A stretch of 64,000 bases of DNA, from contig PCVP01000025.1 in NCBI GenBank assembly GCA_002787035.1, positions 5,076 through 69,075 of the forward strand. Direction: 5' to 3'. Within the stretch, counting starts at the first letter, position 1; every line of letters starts with the position of its first letter. Below, in pieces: positions 8,041 through 16,800 of the stretch. The DNA comes from Candidatus Peregrinibacteria bacterium CG11_big_fil_rev_8_21_14_0_20_49_14. GTDB taxonomy: Bacteria; Patescibacteriota; Gracilibacteria; Peribacterales; Peribacteraceae. The position numbers and the translations under genes were made by a program. The notes under the pieces were generated by a model. The model did no database searches. It saw only the letters and a list, made by a program, of their open reading frames with translations, and was not told the DNA's origin.

Positions 8041-9009
8041 ATGAAGACCATTACAACATCGGCACTTGCTCTCTTTATCCCTATTACGGCATCTGCGTTA
8101 GGCATTCAGGTCATGATCGACGGTCAGGCAGTTGTATTCTCAGATGTTTCTCAATCCGCTTGGTTTTCTACTTACGTGCGCAGTGCCGCGGAAGCAGGCA
8201 TTGTGAGCGGGTACAAGAATAAGGAAGGAAAGCTGACAGGATTATTTGGTCCAAGTAATAACATTACAATTGCAGAAGCTCTGAAAATAGCAGTGGAAGG
8301 GGCAGGATACGACAATGAACTCTACGGTGCTCAAATCTCCAGTGGTGTTGATCATTGGGCGTCTTCGTATGTTTCTGTTGCGAAGGCAGAAGGGTTTGCT
8401 GTTATAGACGAACGAACACGGCTGGATACACCGGCAACAAGGGCACAAGTATCTGCCATATTTACGTCTGCGTTCGATGTCGATACCGAAACACCCGTAG
8501 GCAATCGCTACGATGATGTTACGTTTGGTACGAATCATGCGTTCTCCATCGAAGCGCTCAGTAGAGATGGCGTCGTCTCCGGAGATACGGATACAAGTGG
8601 TAAAGCTACCGGTACGTTTAGACCCACGGAGAGAATTAATAGGGCAGAAGTAGCAAAGATAGTAAGCGAAGCCCGTGCGAAGTACGGAACACCAGGTAAC
8701 GGTAAGAGTCCTTCGGATACAGAAGCTTTTCAGGCTGAAGACAACGTAGTCGCATATACAAAATCCGGATTTTCGCCGCAGGTATTACGTATAAAAAAAG
8801 GTGAATCTGTCACATTTTCAAATATGACAACCGGAGGACTTTGGGTAGCCAGTGATCCTCATCCCGCACATACCAATCTTTCGAGTTTCAATGCTCTTAA
8901 AGCTGTCATGCAGGGGGGTACATACACATATACCTTCACTCAAATAGGTAGCTGGAGTTACCACAACCATGCAGATGCCTCAATGAAAGGTACGATAATT
9001 GTTGAATAA
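8041..9009 (+). CDS. SLH-domain protein with C-terminal cupredoxin-like domain
   Basis: A 322-aa secreted protein; the ATG at 8041 gives a good signal peptide (MKTITTSALALFIPITASA). Two SLH units follow (FSDVSQSAWFSTYVRSAAE..GIVSGY near residues 35-100; YDDVTFGTNHAFSIEAL..GVVSGDTD near 155-220), which bind S-layer or wall polymer. Residues about 240-322 are a cupredoxin fold with IKKGESVTFSN, DPHPAHT and SYHNHADASMKGTIIV. In type-1 copper sites the ligand loop carries a Cys before the second His; here that place is His, so a blue-copper centre is unlikely, though His/Met could still bind copper. It is 31 bp after the DUF5667 gene and ahead of a strong hairpin. Confidence 0.87.
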   Translation: MKTITTSALALFIPITASALGIQVMIDGQAVVFSDVSQSAWFSTYVRSAAEAGIVSGYKNKEGKLTGLFGPSNNITIAEALKIAVEGAGYDNELYGAQISSGVDHWASSYVSVAKAEGFAVIDERTRLDTPATRAQVSAIFTSAFDVDTETPVGNRYDDVTFGTNHAFSIEALSRDGVVSGDTDTSGKATGTFRPTERINRAEVAKIVSEARAKYGTPGNGKSPSDTEAFQAEDNVVAYTKSGFSPQVLRIKKGESVTFSNMTTGGLWVASDPHPAHTNLSSFNALKAVMQGGTYTYTFTQIGSWSYHNHADASMKGTIIVE

Positions 9010-9024
9010 TTTTCTATGATTTAT

Positions 9025-9053
9025 ACCCGCGGAGAGTAACGCTCTCCGCGGGT
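9025..9053 (+). terminator. Hairpin terminator after the SLH-cupredoxin gene
   Basis: A perfect 12-bp stem (ACCCGCGGAGAG / CTCTCCGCGGGT) with a 5-nt loop, 15 bp after the stop codon. The T-tract after it is short (TTTG), so termination may be partly factor-dependent. Confidence 0.75.
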
Positions 9054-9078
9054 TTGCACACTATTTCTTCCTATACAT

Positions 9079-10038
9079 ATGTTCTTTCCTCGCAAATCAT
9101 CTTCAAAATTAGGATTATTGTTTGGAATATGTATTTCAGTCACTTCGTTTGTAGGTATTCACATCGGATTTATTGTTCTACATGAATTTGTAAACGAAGC
9201 GACCCCACGAAACAAAATTTCATATGCTTTTGACCGCAGACTTGAATTCGTGGAAAAGCTTACAGCGAATGTGCGTGGCGATTCTTCAAAAATTGAGACC
9301 AATACAAATCATGCTTCCGAACGGATAGAGGAATTGGAATATATGGTGTCTTACGAGAGTCAATCTGGCACATCTATGGTCGCTCTTAATCCGCTTCTTA
9401 CAGATGCGTTGTATTCCATGGAAACGTCAGTTCGTTCTTTGGAGAAATATACAGGTGCAGATGTGCACGACTTACATGCGTTTACTCTGGCCCTGTTTGT
9501 AGAATCATCGGTAGATGATATCTCGCGTCGCCTTCTGAATATAAAAGAGCATGCGAAGGAATCTGAAAAAGATCGTTTAACCGAAGCCATACTATCAGTA
9601 GAAAATTTTGTACAACGTTCAGTGGCAATCACAGATATTTTCGATGTTGAGCCGTCGATTGCGACTGCAATTCGAACTGATTTTCAAAATGGAATTGCAC
9701 TGCGAAGAGTCGCACAAGAAAAAATATACACGCAGAATACAGGCAGCGTTTGCGGAGTGAAAAATGCAACTTGCGAAACGAGTAGCGATTGTTGTGCGGA
9801 TCTTGGACTTATATGCTCGCCCGTTATAATTTCGGATGGTTCACATAGCAAAAGATGTATGGTGAATACCGTACTTCTTTGCAATATACGGTGTGAGTCG
9901 GGCACTTGGAATACGCCTCGGTCTTGTACTATGGGAGTTGCACCGCCCGATATTCCACATTGTAATGATCTGGAAGGAGATGAATGCAAAGTTGGAGAAA
10001 ACTCACAGCATTCACTTCGTGTTTGCTATAAGTCGTAA
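9079..10038 (+). CDS. Membrane-anchored DUF5667-like protein with Cys-rich tail
   Basis: A 319-aa protein with an N-terminal signal-anchor helix (residues 10-35) followed by an extracellular helical region that begins NKISYAFDRRLEFVEKL, matching the start of the DUF5667-like domain of the protein encoded at 6774-8009, so the two are likely paralogues. The last 100 residues hold many Cys (SVCGVKNATCETSSDCCADLG and later pairs), suggesting a small disulfide-bonded domain. It lies behind the hairpin at 9025-9053 and probably has its own promoter. Function unknown; perhaps part of the same sigma-controlled surface regulon. Confidence 0.75.
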   Translation: MFFPRKSSSKLGLLFGICISVTSFVGIHIGFIVLHEFVNEATPRNKISYAFDRRLEFVEKLTANVRGDSSKIETNTNHASERIEELEYMVSYESQSGTSMVALNPLLTDALYSMETSVRSLEKYTGADVHDLHAFTLALFVESSVDDISRRLLNIKEHAKESEKDRLTEAILSVENFVQRSVAITDIFDVEPSIATAIRTDFQNGIALRRVAQEKIYTQNTGSVCGVKNATCETSSDCCADLGLICSPVIISDGSHSKRCMVNTVLLCNIRCESGTWNTPRSCTMGVAPPDIPHCNDLEGDECKVGENSQHSLRVCYKS

Positions 10039-10113
10039 ATTTATGAATACGAAGAGAGTATCTTCATGCGGAAAATAGGAGAGGGCAGTGAATAAAAGTA
10101 GCTACTTTCGAAC

Positions 10114-10767
10114 TTACCAATGAATCCGTAAGGAAGACAACATGGAGTCTATTGTCTCTTGGAATCCCGCATTCGTGGGATCCGGAGCCATGTATGCAAT
10201 TTCCAGGAGTGAATTTTCATTCAACTCTATAAATATTCTTTTGGAGTCTCCGAGTGCGGACGCACTGAATTCTTTGGTGGCAATTCCATTCATCATTCCG
10301 TCATGAAGAGGTTCTGTCACAGTCCCGATGTCTTTGTACTGCTCTAATTGAGAATCTATATATGATTGCATTCCCTCTGTGGCTTGTACCTTTCGTACGG
10401 AGAGAAGCAAGCCGTCGTACATCTCGGTCTGACCTCGTTGTGTCGGACCATGCAAATAAAATCGCACTTCTTCTTCGGAGTCTTCGTTGACGGTTAATTT
10501 CGGGTCGTACTGCATGGAAAAGCCCACGGTATCACTGTCGTACGTCTTCCAATTGTCATGCAGTGCAATCGGTTGGCATCCGCAGCCATTTTCATCATCG
10601 AATCGTTCAAAGCCCTCTATGCACATCACTTGTATGCGAGAGCACTCTTCGGCGCTCTTGCCGACATACATATCCGGGTTATCGGTACCTTTCGGCTGGG
10701 AAATGGCAATTCCTGTTACGGCCACAGCAACGATAATGCCAATGATGATGAGCAGTTTTTTATTCAC
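10114..10767 (-). CDS. Membrane-anchored hypothetical protein
   Basis: A 217-aa protein with an N-terminal signal anchor (KKLLIIIGIIVAVAVTGIAIS). A short Cys-rich segment (AEECSRIQVMCIEGFERFDDENGCGCQP) resembles a small Kazal/trypsin-inhibitor-like knot. Residues 72-217 form an alpha/beta domain beginning DSDTVGFSMQYDPKLTV, a pattern common in secreted CPR proteins and loosely like PsbP-type domains. On the minus strand a TATAGG box lies 9 nt ahead of its ATG. No function can be assigned. Confidence 0.7.
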   Translation of the reverse strand: MNKKLLIIIGIIVAVAVTGIAISQPKGTDNPDMYVGKSAEECSRIQVMCIEGFERFDDENGCGCQPIALHDNWKTYDSDTVGFSMQYDPKLTVNEDSEEEVRFYLHGPTQRGQTEMYDGLLLSVRKVQATEGMQSYIDSQLEQYKDIGTVTEPLHDGMMNGIATKEFSASALGDSKRIFIELNENSLLEIAYMAPDPTNAGFQETIDSMLSSLRIHW

Positions 10768-10817
10768 AGAACGAAATCCTATACAGAGAATGACACTTAT
10801 TCAAGTGCGGCAAAGAT

Positions 10818-11480
10818 TCAGTACCGAAACAGCGGATACGGAGATGGAAAAAGTTTCTCAATTGTCCGTAAGTCGTCTGCGGTTACGTAGCCCTTAAACA
10901 TGTAGCCGGACTCGTGTGCCATGCGAGTGATGATTTGCAGATGCGTATGGGTAAACCAGCCACCGCTATCGGCGTAATTCCCAGTGGAACCAAGAATGTC
11001 TCCGGCTTGCAGTATGTCGCCTTCTTGTACGACATGTTTCGCATTCAAATGGCCGTAGAGTGAATAGCATTCTTCGAATGCACCTTCGTGTCGAAGGACC
11101 ACGTATCCTCCGTAACTTCCCACCTCCTCTTCTTTGCCGACCAGGAATACCGTCCCTGCCACAGGTGCGTGCACCTGAAATCCCGCAGGGACAATTACAT
11201 CCACTCCCGCATGGAAAATACGCCCTTCGGAAATCATTTGCGGATAGTTTCGGAGCGTCGTGGAGCGTTCTTCCAGATATCGGCCGATGCCCCAAGTGCA
11301 TGTGCTTGCACGGAGTTCGTCGAAAACAATTTGTTGGAATCCGTCAAAATCCGTTGTATCGAAAGAGAGTGTCTTGGGGTTTCGCGATGAGAAATCAAAG
11401 ATGTAAGGCTCTCCTTCCAGTTGATTCCCAAACAATGGGAAAATGTCGCTTTGCCGACGGAGAAGGTGAAAAGGGTACAT
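10818..11480 (-). CDS. M23-family peptidase-domain protein
   Basis: A 220-aa protein whose residues 95-205 form an M23 (LytM/Duplicated Hybrid Motif) domain: FHAGVDV (His and Asp zinc ligands), VHAPVAGTV, YGHLN and the second HxH in THTHLQI. The N-terminal 90 residues are unrecognised and there is no signal peptide, so export is unclear. The start is 1 bp from the stop of the upstream formyltransferase-like gene, so the two form an operon. It shares its domain type with the C-terminal half of the lipoprotein at 4554-6083. Confidence 0.85.
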   Translation of the reverse strand: MYPFHLLRRQSDIFPLFGNQLEGEPYIFDFSSRNPKTLSFDTTDFDGFQQIVFDELRASTCTWGIGRYLEERSTTLRNYPQMISEGRIFHAGVDVIVPAGFQVHAPVAGTVFLVGKEEEVGSYGGYVVLRHEGAFEECYSLYGHLNAKHVVQEGDILQAGDILGSTGNYADSGGWFTHTHLQIITRMAHESGYMFKGYVTADDLRTIEKLFPSPYPLFRY

Positions 11481-11481
11481 A

Positions 11482-12408
11482 TCATTGGGGGGTAAGTTGT
11501 GACGTATGGCGATTCATATGCATGAAGATATGTTCAACATAGTGGCGTAACCCCGTCGTAAGCAGGGGCAGTTTTGCCTGTTGGTAATTGCGATACCGCA
11601 GATGTTGAGGATCGTCGTAGGGATACACGGGCGTTCCTTCCATATGCGCAATCGGAGGACCGTCATCAATGACACTGTTCACAAGATGGAGAGTCGCACC
11701 TGTAATGGTATGGTCATCGGTCTGTGCGCGGTCTATGGAATCTTGCGTCGGTGTCGGACCCCGAAAGCAGTAGGGATGATCTGCGAGGGTAATGGCAGGA
11801 TGAATATTCAGTACGCGACCGTAGAGCCCGTGCTCTTTTGCAATGAGATGTTCTATGCGAGCCATGTAATGGTCAGAAAGCAGTATGTCCGCATTGCATT
11901 GCCGCATGCGCTCCGCGACTTGGCGTTCGAATTCAGTTTTCAGTTCGGCTTTCTGAGCGGGGTCATCTGCGGTTCGTACTTTGCGAAATGTTGAGGGTAT
12001 CCAATGGGTCATATTTTCACCTGCAATCAATTCGCCGGATTCGTTCCGTAAGTGGTGAAGATGAATCCATGGTTCATAGGGCTTTGGCTGTGCGGGGTAC
12101 GGAGATCCTTTCATGTCTTGTTCCATGTCGTCGTTGATAATTCCTACCACTTCTATCAATCCCGAAAGTGCACCACCTTCACGAGATTCATTTATCAGTC
12201 GCTCCACCGCACCTTCCATATAGCGCCATCCTTCCGGTGTGCTGACACTGGAGCCGTTCTTATCGCAGGAACCGACATCTCGAACAGAAGTAAGCACCAT
12301 CAGTTTCACAGGGTTGCGGGGCTGTTCGGGTTGAGCGGGCGGGGTGAGCCAATGCATGGTACTGCGGTAATGAGAAGGGGAATGTGACATGAGATAATGG
12401 GTATACAT
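11482..12408 (-). CDS. GART-like formyltransferase
   Basis: A protein of 302-308 aa (ATG at 12408 or 12390). The C-terminal half has the formyltransferase catalytic triad found in PurN and methionyl-tRNA formyltransferase: Asn and His in VLNIHPA and Asp in VNSVIDDGPPI, with a GATLHLV strand between. Before this, ADILLSDHYMARIEHLI fits the usual N-terminal Rossmann half. Formyltransferases of this fold use 10-formyl-THF; the acceptor here is unknown, and the length and N-terminus do not match standard PurN (about 200 aa). It is the first gene of an operon with the M23 peptidase, which hints at a cell-wall or sugar-nucleotide substrate. Confidence 0.75.
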   Translation of the reverse strand: MYTHYLMSHSPSHYRSTMHWLTPPAQPEQPRNPVKLMVLTSVRDVGSCDKNGSSVSTPEGWRYMEGAVERLINESREGGALSGLIEVVGIINDDMEQDMKGSPYPAQPKPYEPWIHLHHLRNESGELIAGENMTHWIPSTFRKVRTADDPAQKAELKTEFERQVAERMRQCNADILLSDHYMARIEHLIAKEHGLYGRVLNIHPAITLADHPYCFRGPTPTQDSIDRAQTDDHTITGATLHLVNSVIDDGPPIAHMEGTPVYPYDDPQHLRYRNYQQAKLPLLTTGLRHYVEHIFMHMNRHTSQLTPQ

Positions 12409-12461
12409 ACAAAAATAGCTCCGGGAAGGAGCTAGAGATTCCGAAATACATTCAGGTATCA

Positions 12462-12564
12462 GCAGCTGTCCTTCCCAGTGTGGGAGGTCTTCTTCGCCTT
12501 CTTTTGCTTCAGAAGTGAGAGCTGCATAACACTGCGATCTTATCGCATCATTTTAACATGTCAA
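12462..12564 (-). promoter_or_regulatory. Promoter and structured 5' leader of the formyltransferase operon
   Basis: On the minus strand TTGACA (12564-12559) and TAAGAT (12542-12537) are 16 nt apart. The leader of about 120 nt contains a segment (12525-12462) closed by GCAGCT/AGCTGC with an inner hairpin CCTCCCA-cac-TGGGAAGG, then a second hairpin AGCTCC-ttccc-GGAGCT at about 12434-12418 just before the ATG. It may be a regulatory leader; it matches no riboswitch class I know. Confidence 0.35.
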
Positions 12565-12650
12565 GTACGGTAGACTTCTGCCGGATTCACTGCTCATGTA
12601 GAGAGAAACATCCGGATACTGTATGATGCAGTCGTACCCCTTAGTATTCT

Positions 12651-13253
12651 ATGGAAGAGGCTTTGATTGAATTCTTTTCGCTGCACAAACGTATTTTTCT
12701 GACATTCCATTTAATAGGAGTGGCAGTTGGTATGGGTGGTGCAACCATCACTGATATTCTCTTTTTTAACTTCTTACGGGATTTTAAAATTTCATCCAAG
12801 GAAGCGGAAGTAATGCGGATTCTTTCAAATGCAATTATGGTTGCCTTGGGCATACTCTATCTTTCGGGTATTGCTCTTTTTCTCTCCGATCCTTCAAAAT
12901 TTATGGAGTCATCTGCCTTTCTTTCGAAGGCATTTATTGTTCTTGTATTGACCGTTAACGGCATAACCATGCACAAGTTTATCGCACCGCATATGGTGGA
13001 ATTTTCTTTTTTGCGTCATCCGATCCATGCGCATCATACGATGCATACCATGCGCGCAGTCGCATTCGCCATGGGTGCCGTTTCTTTCACGTCATGGTAT
13101 TGCGTATTCTTCATAGCAATGCTGAAGTCGTATTTGCCCTTATCGGCAAGCGCATCGCACATCATCGGAGTGTATCTGCTCACTGTGACTTTGGCAGTAT
13201 GTGCCAGTCAGGTGCTGCATGTACATATTCGTAAGCGAAGTACGAATGAATAA
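12651..13253 (+). CDS. Polytopic membrane protein, unknown family
   Basis: A 200-aa protein with about five or six hydrophobic helices (residues 14-40, 57-80, 88-108, 130-155, 170-190). The first helix has a Gly/His-rich face (LTFHLIGVAVGMGGATITD) and a loop near residue 120 is His-rich (HPIHAHHTMHTM), which could bind metal or haem. I do not recognise the family. It is a single-gene unit transcribed away from the formyltransferase operon, with a TATGAT box about 20 nt before the ATG. Confidence 0.7.
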   Translation: MEEALIEFFSLHKRIFLTFHLIGVAVGMGGATITDILFFNFLRDFKISSKEAEVMRILSNAIMVALGILYLSGIALFLSDPSKFMESSAFLSKAFIVLVLTVNGITMHKFIAPHMVEFSFLRHPIHAHHTMHTMRAVAFAMGAVSFTSWYCVFFIAMLKSYLPLSASASHIIGVYLLTVTLAVCASQVLHVHIRKRSTNE

Positions 13254-13412
13254 ATCTTACTCCGGGATGATTTTGGATTCTGCAGGAGTCTAAAACATGC
13301 AAGATGAGTGTCCAAGATCGGATATTGTATGAACTCTATGTGTGGAATTCTTTTAAGTATGCAATGCACATTTGAGCCATGAACTTATTCATGTGATTTC
13401 TGTTATACAAAA

Positions 13413-13441
13413 ATCCTGCTGGCGGCTCGCGCCAGCAGGAT
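13413..13441 (-). terminator. Perfect hairpin, probable terminator
   Basis: A 12-bp stem ATCCTGCTGGCG / CGCCAGCAGGAT with a 5-nt loop. Read on the minus strand it is followed by TTTTGTATAAC, so it probably ends the pseudopilin remnant at 13469-13825. On the plus strand the T-tract is absent. The 160 bases between the membrane protein and this hairpin hold no gene. Confidence 0.6.
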
Positions 13442-13468
13442 GTATTGCCTTTCCTTCGTCAGTTGAAA

Positions 13469-13825
13469 CTACGGTCTTCTGAACTGATCGACTTCCCCTC
13501 CGCTTATGGAGGCCTGCGCCATCATCACCAACCGATCGGCGTCGTACGGCACGGTGACTACGTGTCCCTCGAGAAACAGGAAGTTCGATACGCCCCCTGC
13601 GTGATTACTTCCGAAACTGGTGCTCGATTGTTCGAACACCCAGGGCATTTCGATTTCATCGTTCCGACGGAAAACCCAGTCTTGAAACACTCTTCCGGGG
13701 GCTTGGTAGGTCGGCCTTCGCACAAAGGCCAAACCTGCATTGGCATCGTTTTTGAAGTTTTTTAAAAGAAAGTTCCGCGCAGCCTCGCTCAGCGCAATCA
13801 GTTGTTCTATTCTCGGTGATACAGA
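13469..13825 (-). pseudogene. H-X9-DG type pseudopilin remnant
   Basis: An open frame without a clear start codon (bounded by TGA at 13828-13826). It encodes the C-terminal part of a DUF1559/H-X9-DG type II pseudopilin-like protein: a SNHAGGVSNFLFLEGHVVTVPYD block matches the family's H..G.N.LF.DGHV ending. The N-terminal prepilin helix (FTLIELL-type) that should precede it is missing; upstream lies only the terminator of the giant surface-protein gene. It is therefore probably a truncated gene, though a short product from a TTG at 13732 cannot be excluded. Confidence 0.5.
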
Positions 13826-13854
13826 TCAAACAGGTGCAATCCATTTACTTGCAA

Positions 13855-13880
13855 CGAGGGGTCTGCGCGCAGACCCCTCG
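13855..13880 (-). terminator. Hairpin terminator of the giant surface-protein gene
   Basis: CGAGGGGTCTG / CAGACCCCTCG, an 11-bp perfect stem with loop CGCG, 10 bp past the stop codon of the gene at 13891-19755. No strong T-tract follows. Confidence 0.65.
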
Positions 13881-13890
13881 TACGCTGCAA

Positions 13891-16800
13891 TTATCGTATG
13901 TATCCAAGCTCAATGAGCTTTGTAAATATTTTAGCAACCTCTGCGCGATTGATAGGATCGTTCGGACGAACATTTCCGGTGGGTTTTCCGTCTCGGTCGG
14001 TATCGCCACTGATCACCCCAAGCTTTGCAAGAAGGAGAATGGCTTGGGCATGGGGGTGATTGCTACGGATGTCCGTGAAGGAAACATCAGGAAGCATCGG
14101 CACTTCTTCCTCTTGTTTCAGAGCATCGCCAGTGGCGGTGAGCACTGATCCAGAACCGATGAGTCTGCCGCTCCCACTGAGAGTTTCACCCGTGCCCGTG
14201 AGCGTACCGCTATCGATCTCCGTCATCTTTTTTGGCGCAGGTTCAGTGATTTCCAGAACCTCCACAAGCGTTTGTATCACTTCTCCGCGCCGTGCAGAAT
14301 CTCGTACATCGGGGGAATCGAGATACACACTCAAGCCGAATTCTTCTGCGCGACCGATATACAAGGAAGACCAATCCCCCTGTGCACTCGGGTTCTTCGC
14401 TGGTAAGCTCCCTGGCCCGAATCGCGCCGCTTCAAGAGCCATTTTCGCGATCTCACCGTAGGTCACTCTATTGCCCGGCCCAAACTCTCCCTTTGGATTG
14501 CCTTGCTCATTTCTGTACCCGGAGGCAATGCCAGCACGCATGATGGTCGCCACGAACGGCGCGAACCACTCCTGCACGGAAACGTCGCGGAAGGTGACAT
14601 CGTTGTCCTCAATGGACATCACCAGATATCCGCGCACGCTGCGCAGGTGTGTCGTATCCACGACTTCTCTGGGAGGAGCATTGGTATGGAGCGACGCTGC
14701 AGCATGTATTCCGTTGATGGCGCCGGCGCTCGGCAGAGACCTCCGCCCCCCCCCTCCACCGCCACCACTGCTTCCACCACCACTGCTTCCACCACCGCCA
14801 CCACTACTTCCACCACCACCGCCACCACTACTTCCGCCACCGGTCGGCACAACGGGAGCGAAGGTGGAGAAGTGAGACGTCACCATCGTGATGGTGTTAT
14901 TCTCCGTATCAACGGTCGTGGATAGCGGCGTCCATTGCCCGTTCTCCCATACCGCTCCGACCAGCGCGGCTTCTGTTCCACCGGCTGCCGTAACATCTGC
15001 TTCGGTATAGGGAATCGTGATGGTGACGGACGCCGACAAGTCAGAAACCTTCTGACCGTCCGCCGCGGTCGCGCTGATTTCGTACCCCTTGCCCCCTGGG
15101 ACAACAGCAGTCGGGGTTTCATCGGCTACGGCCGTTGTCTGTTTTGTACTAATGGATGTTGCATCGGAAGCATTGCCAAGTGCTCCGGCGGGGACATTCA
15201 TCTTGAAGGAACTCCCGATATTCGTGTCATAGACGAGCCCGCCGCGCGACGGTGTCATCGTTGATGTCTTTGGATCTTTTCGCGTGTAGCCGGAAATGGC
15301 GGTGAGCGAAAGATTCGCTGTTGCGGAACCTCCAGTGGAAAGTGTGACGGAGGTCGAGGCAGATTCATACCCCTCCGATCGCGCTTTGATCGTCCAAGTA
15401 CCTGCCGTGAGATTCAATGTGTAATTGTTTCCGCCTCCTGTTTGTGTCGTGTCGACATCGGCAAAGGCGAACGTGCCGTCCGCGTTTTCTGCAATCACGA
15501 CTGTGCCGACTGTGATGCCGGTGGATGACAGCGTCACACGACCGCTAATGGTTCCGTCCGCCGCAGTAAGCGTTCGATTAGTTCCACTGGAAACGTTCGC
15601 GCCGTTTACGGTAATGGTCGTCGGTGCCGCGCTATCGATACAGCCCGGTTTGCCGGCCGATAGACGGTATGTGCCGTTGGGCAGGCTGATGGAAAATGTG
15701 CCTCCACTTGCGCTTGTAGCCTTCGTAACACGGCCATTGGTGCTGTCACCGAAGATGATCGATGCGCCGATGGTGCAGGAGGTCGAATCCGAGGAGATCG
15801 TGCCCGAGACAACGTAGATGGCGGAAGGAGCCATGGTGACGGAAGCAACATTGTTCGCAGTGACAGTGACCGACTCTGAACCAATGAGTCCCATACCTGG
15901 ACTTTGTGCCTTCACGGTATACGTTCCGGCGGGAACGGGAATCTCATACACGCCCGGTGTGGTATTCACACTCGTGCTGTTGCCGCGTCCGTTACTGTCT
16001 CGCGCTTCCACGAAAGCATTGTTAATAATGCTGGATCCCGTAAGCGTCACTTTGATCGTTCCTGCCTCCGCCATACTGAGATCCTGGCTGCTCAATGTCT
16101 GCCCTGCCGTAATGGTGATGCTAGAGAGAGGGGTGAGTGGTCCGGAGCCGGGTACGAATCCTTCGATGGTGTAATTACTTCCTGCTTGTACTTTTAAGGA
16201 ATACCCGCCGCTTGCGTCTGTCACGGTGCCATTGCCTCCACTCGCTCCGAAGATATTCACGAATGCCCCGGCAACGGCTGTTCCTCCTTTTGTGATCGTG
16301 CCTGTGACTGTTCCAAAGTCACCCGCCACGGCTTGTATATTTTGTCCCGTTGCATTCGATCCCGCAGCAACTACCACGGTCAGTGCAGGCAACTCACCGT
16401 ACTGAGGAGCATGTGCGAACACTTTGTATCGACCTGAGCGCACGTAGATGGTGTAGTTGCCAGAGGTGTCCGTTGGCGTACCCATGAACGGACCATTGGG
16501 ATTGTCCGATGAATCCACCTCCTGTGCCATGACATGGGCGTACGAAATGGCATTGCCGTCTTCATCCAGCACGCGGCCGGAAATGTACAGATTGCCTTTG
16601 GCTACTTTGAGGAGCAGATTGTCAGAGCCGTTATCACCGTCATTCACAAGAAGTACTCCTTTGCTGTACACATCGGCCGTGCTATTGCTGTCACTTGCGC
16701 CGCTGTTGTCCCGCACTGTCACTTCAATGGGAGCGGTCGGTGGCATGCCGGGAATGCCTGCGTCCACATAGTATACTCCATTCTGAACTTTAACGTTGAA

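Noticed and set aside
12481-12530. A 22-codon Lys-rich leader peptide frame upstream of the formyltransferase.
   Set aside because: No ribosome-binding signal and no conserved attenuator pattern; listed only as part of a possible structured leader.
13733-13890. Extension of the pseudopilin frame to a full gene.
   Set aside because: A TGA at 13828-13826 closes the frame, the other frames do not continue the pilin pattern, and the giant gene's terminator follows.
14471-14925. Proline-rich open frames on the plus strand opposite the giant gene.
   Set aside because: They are antisense readings of the Gly/Ser linker and adjoining repeats; codon pattern follows the minus-strand gene.
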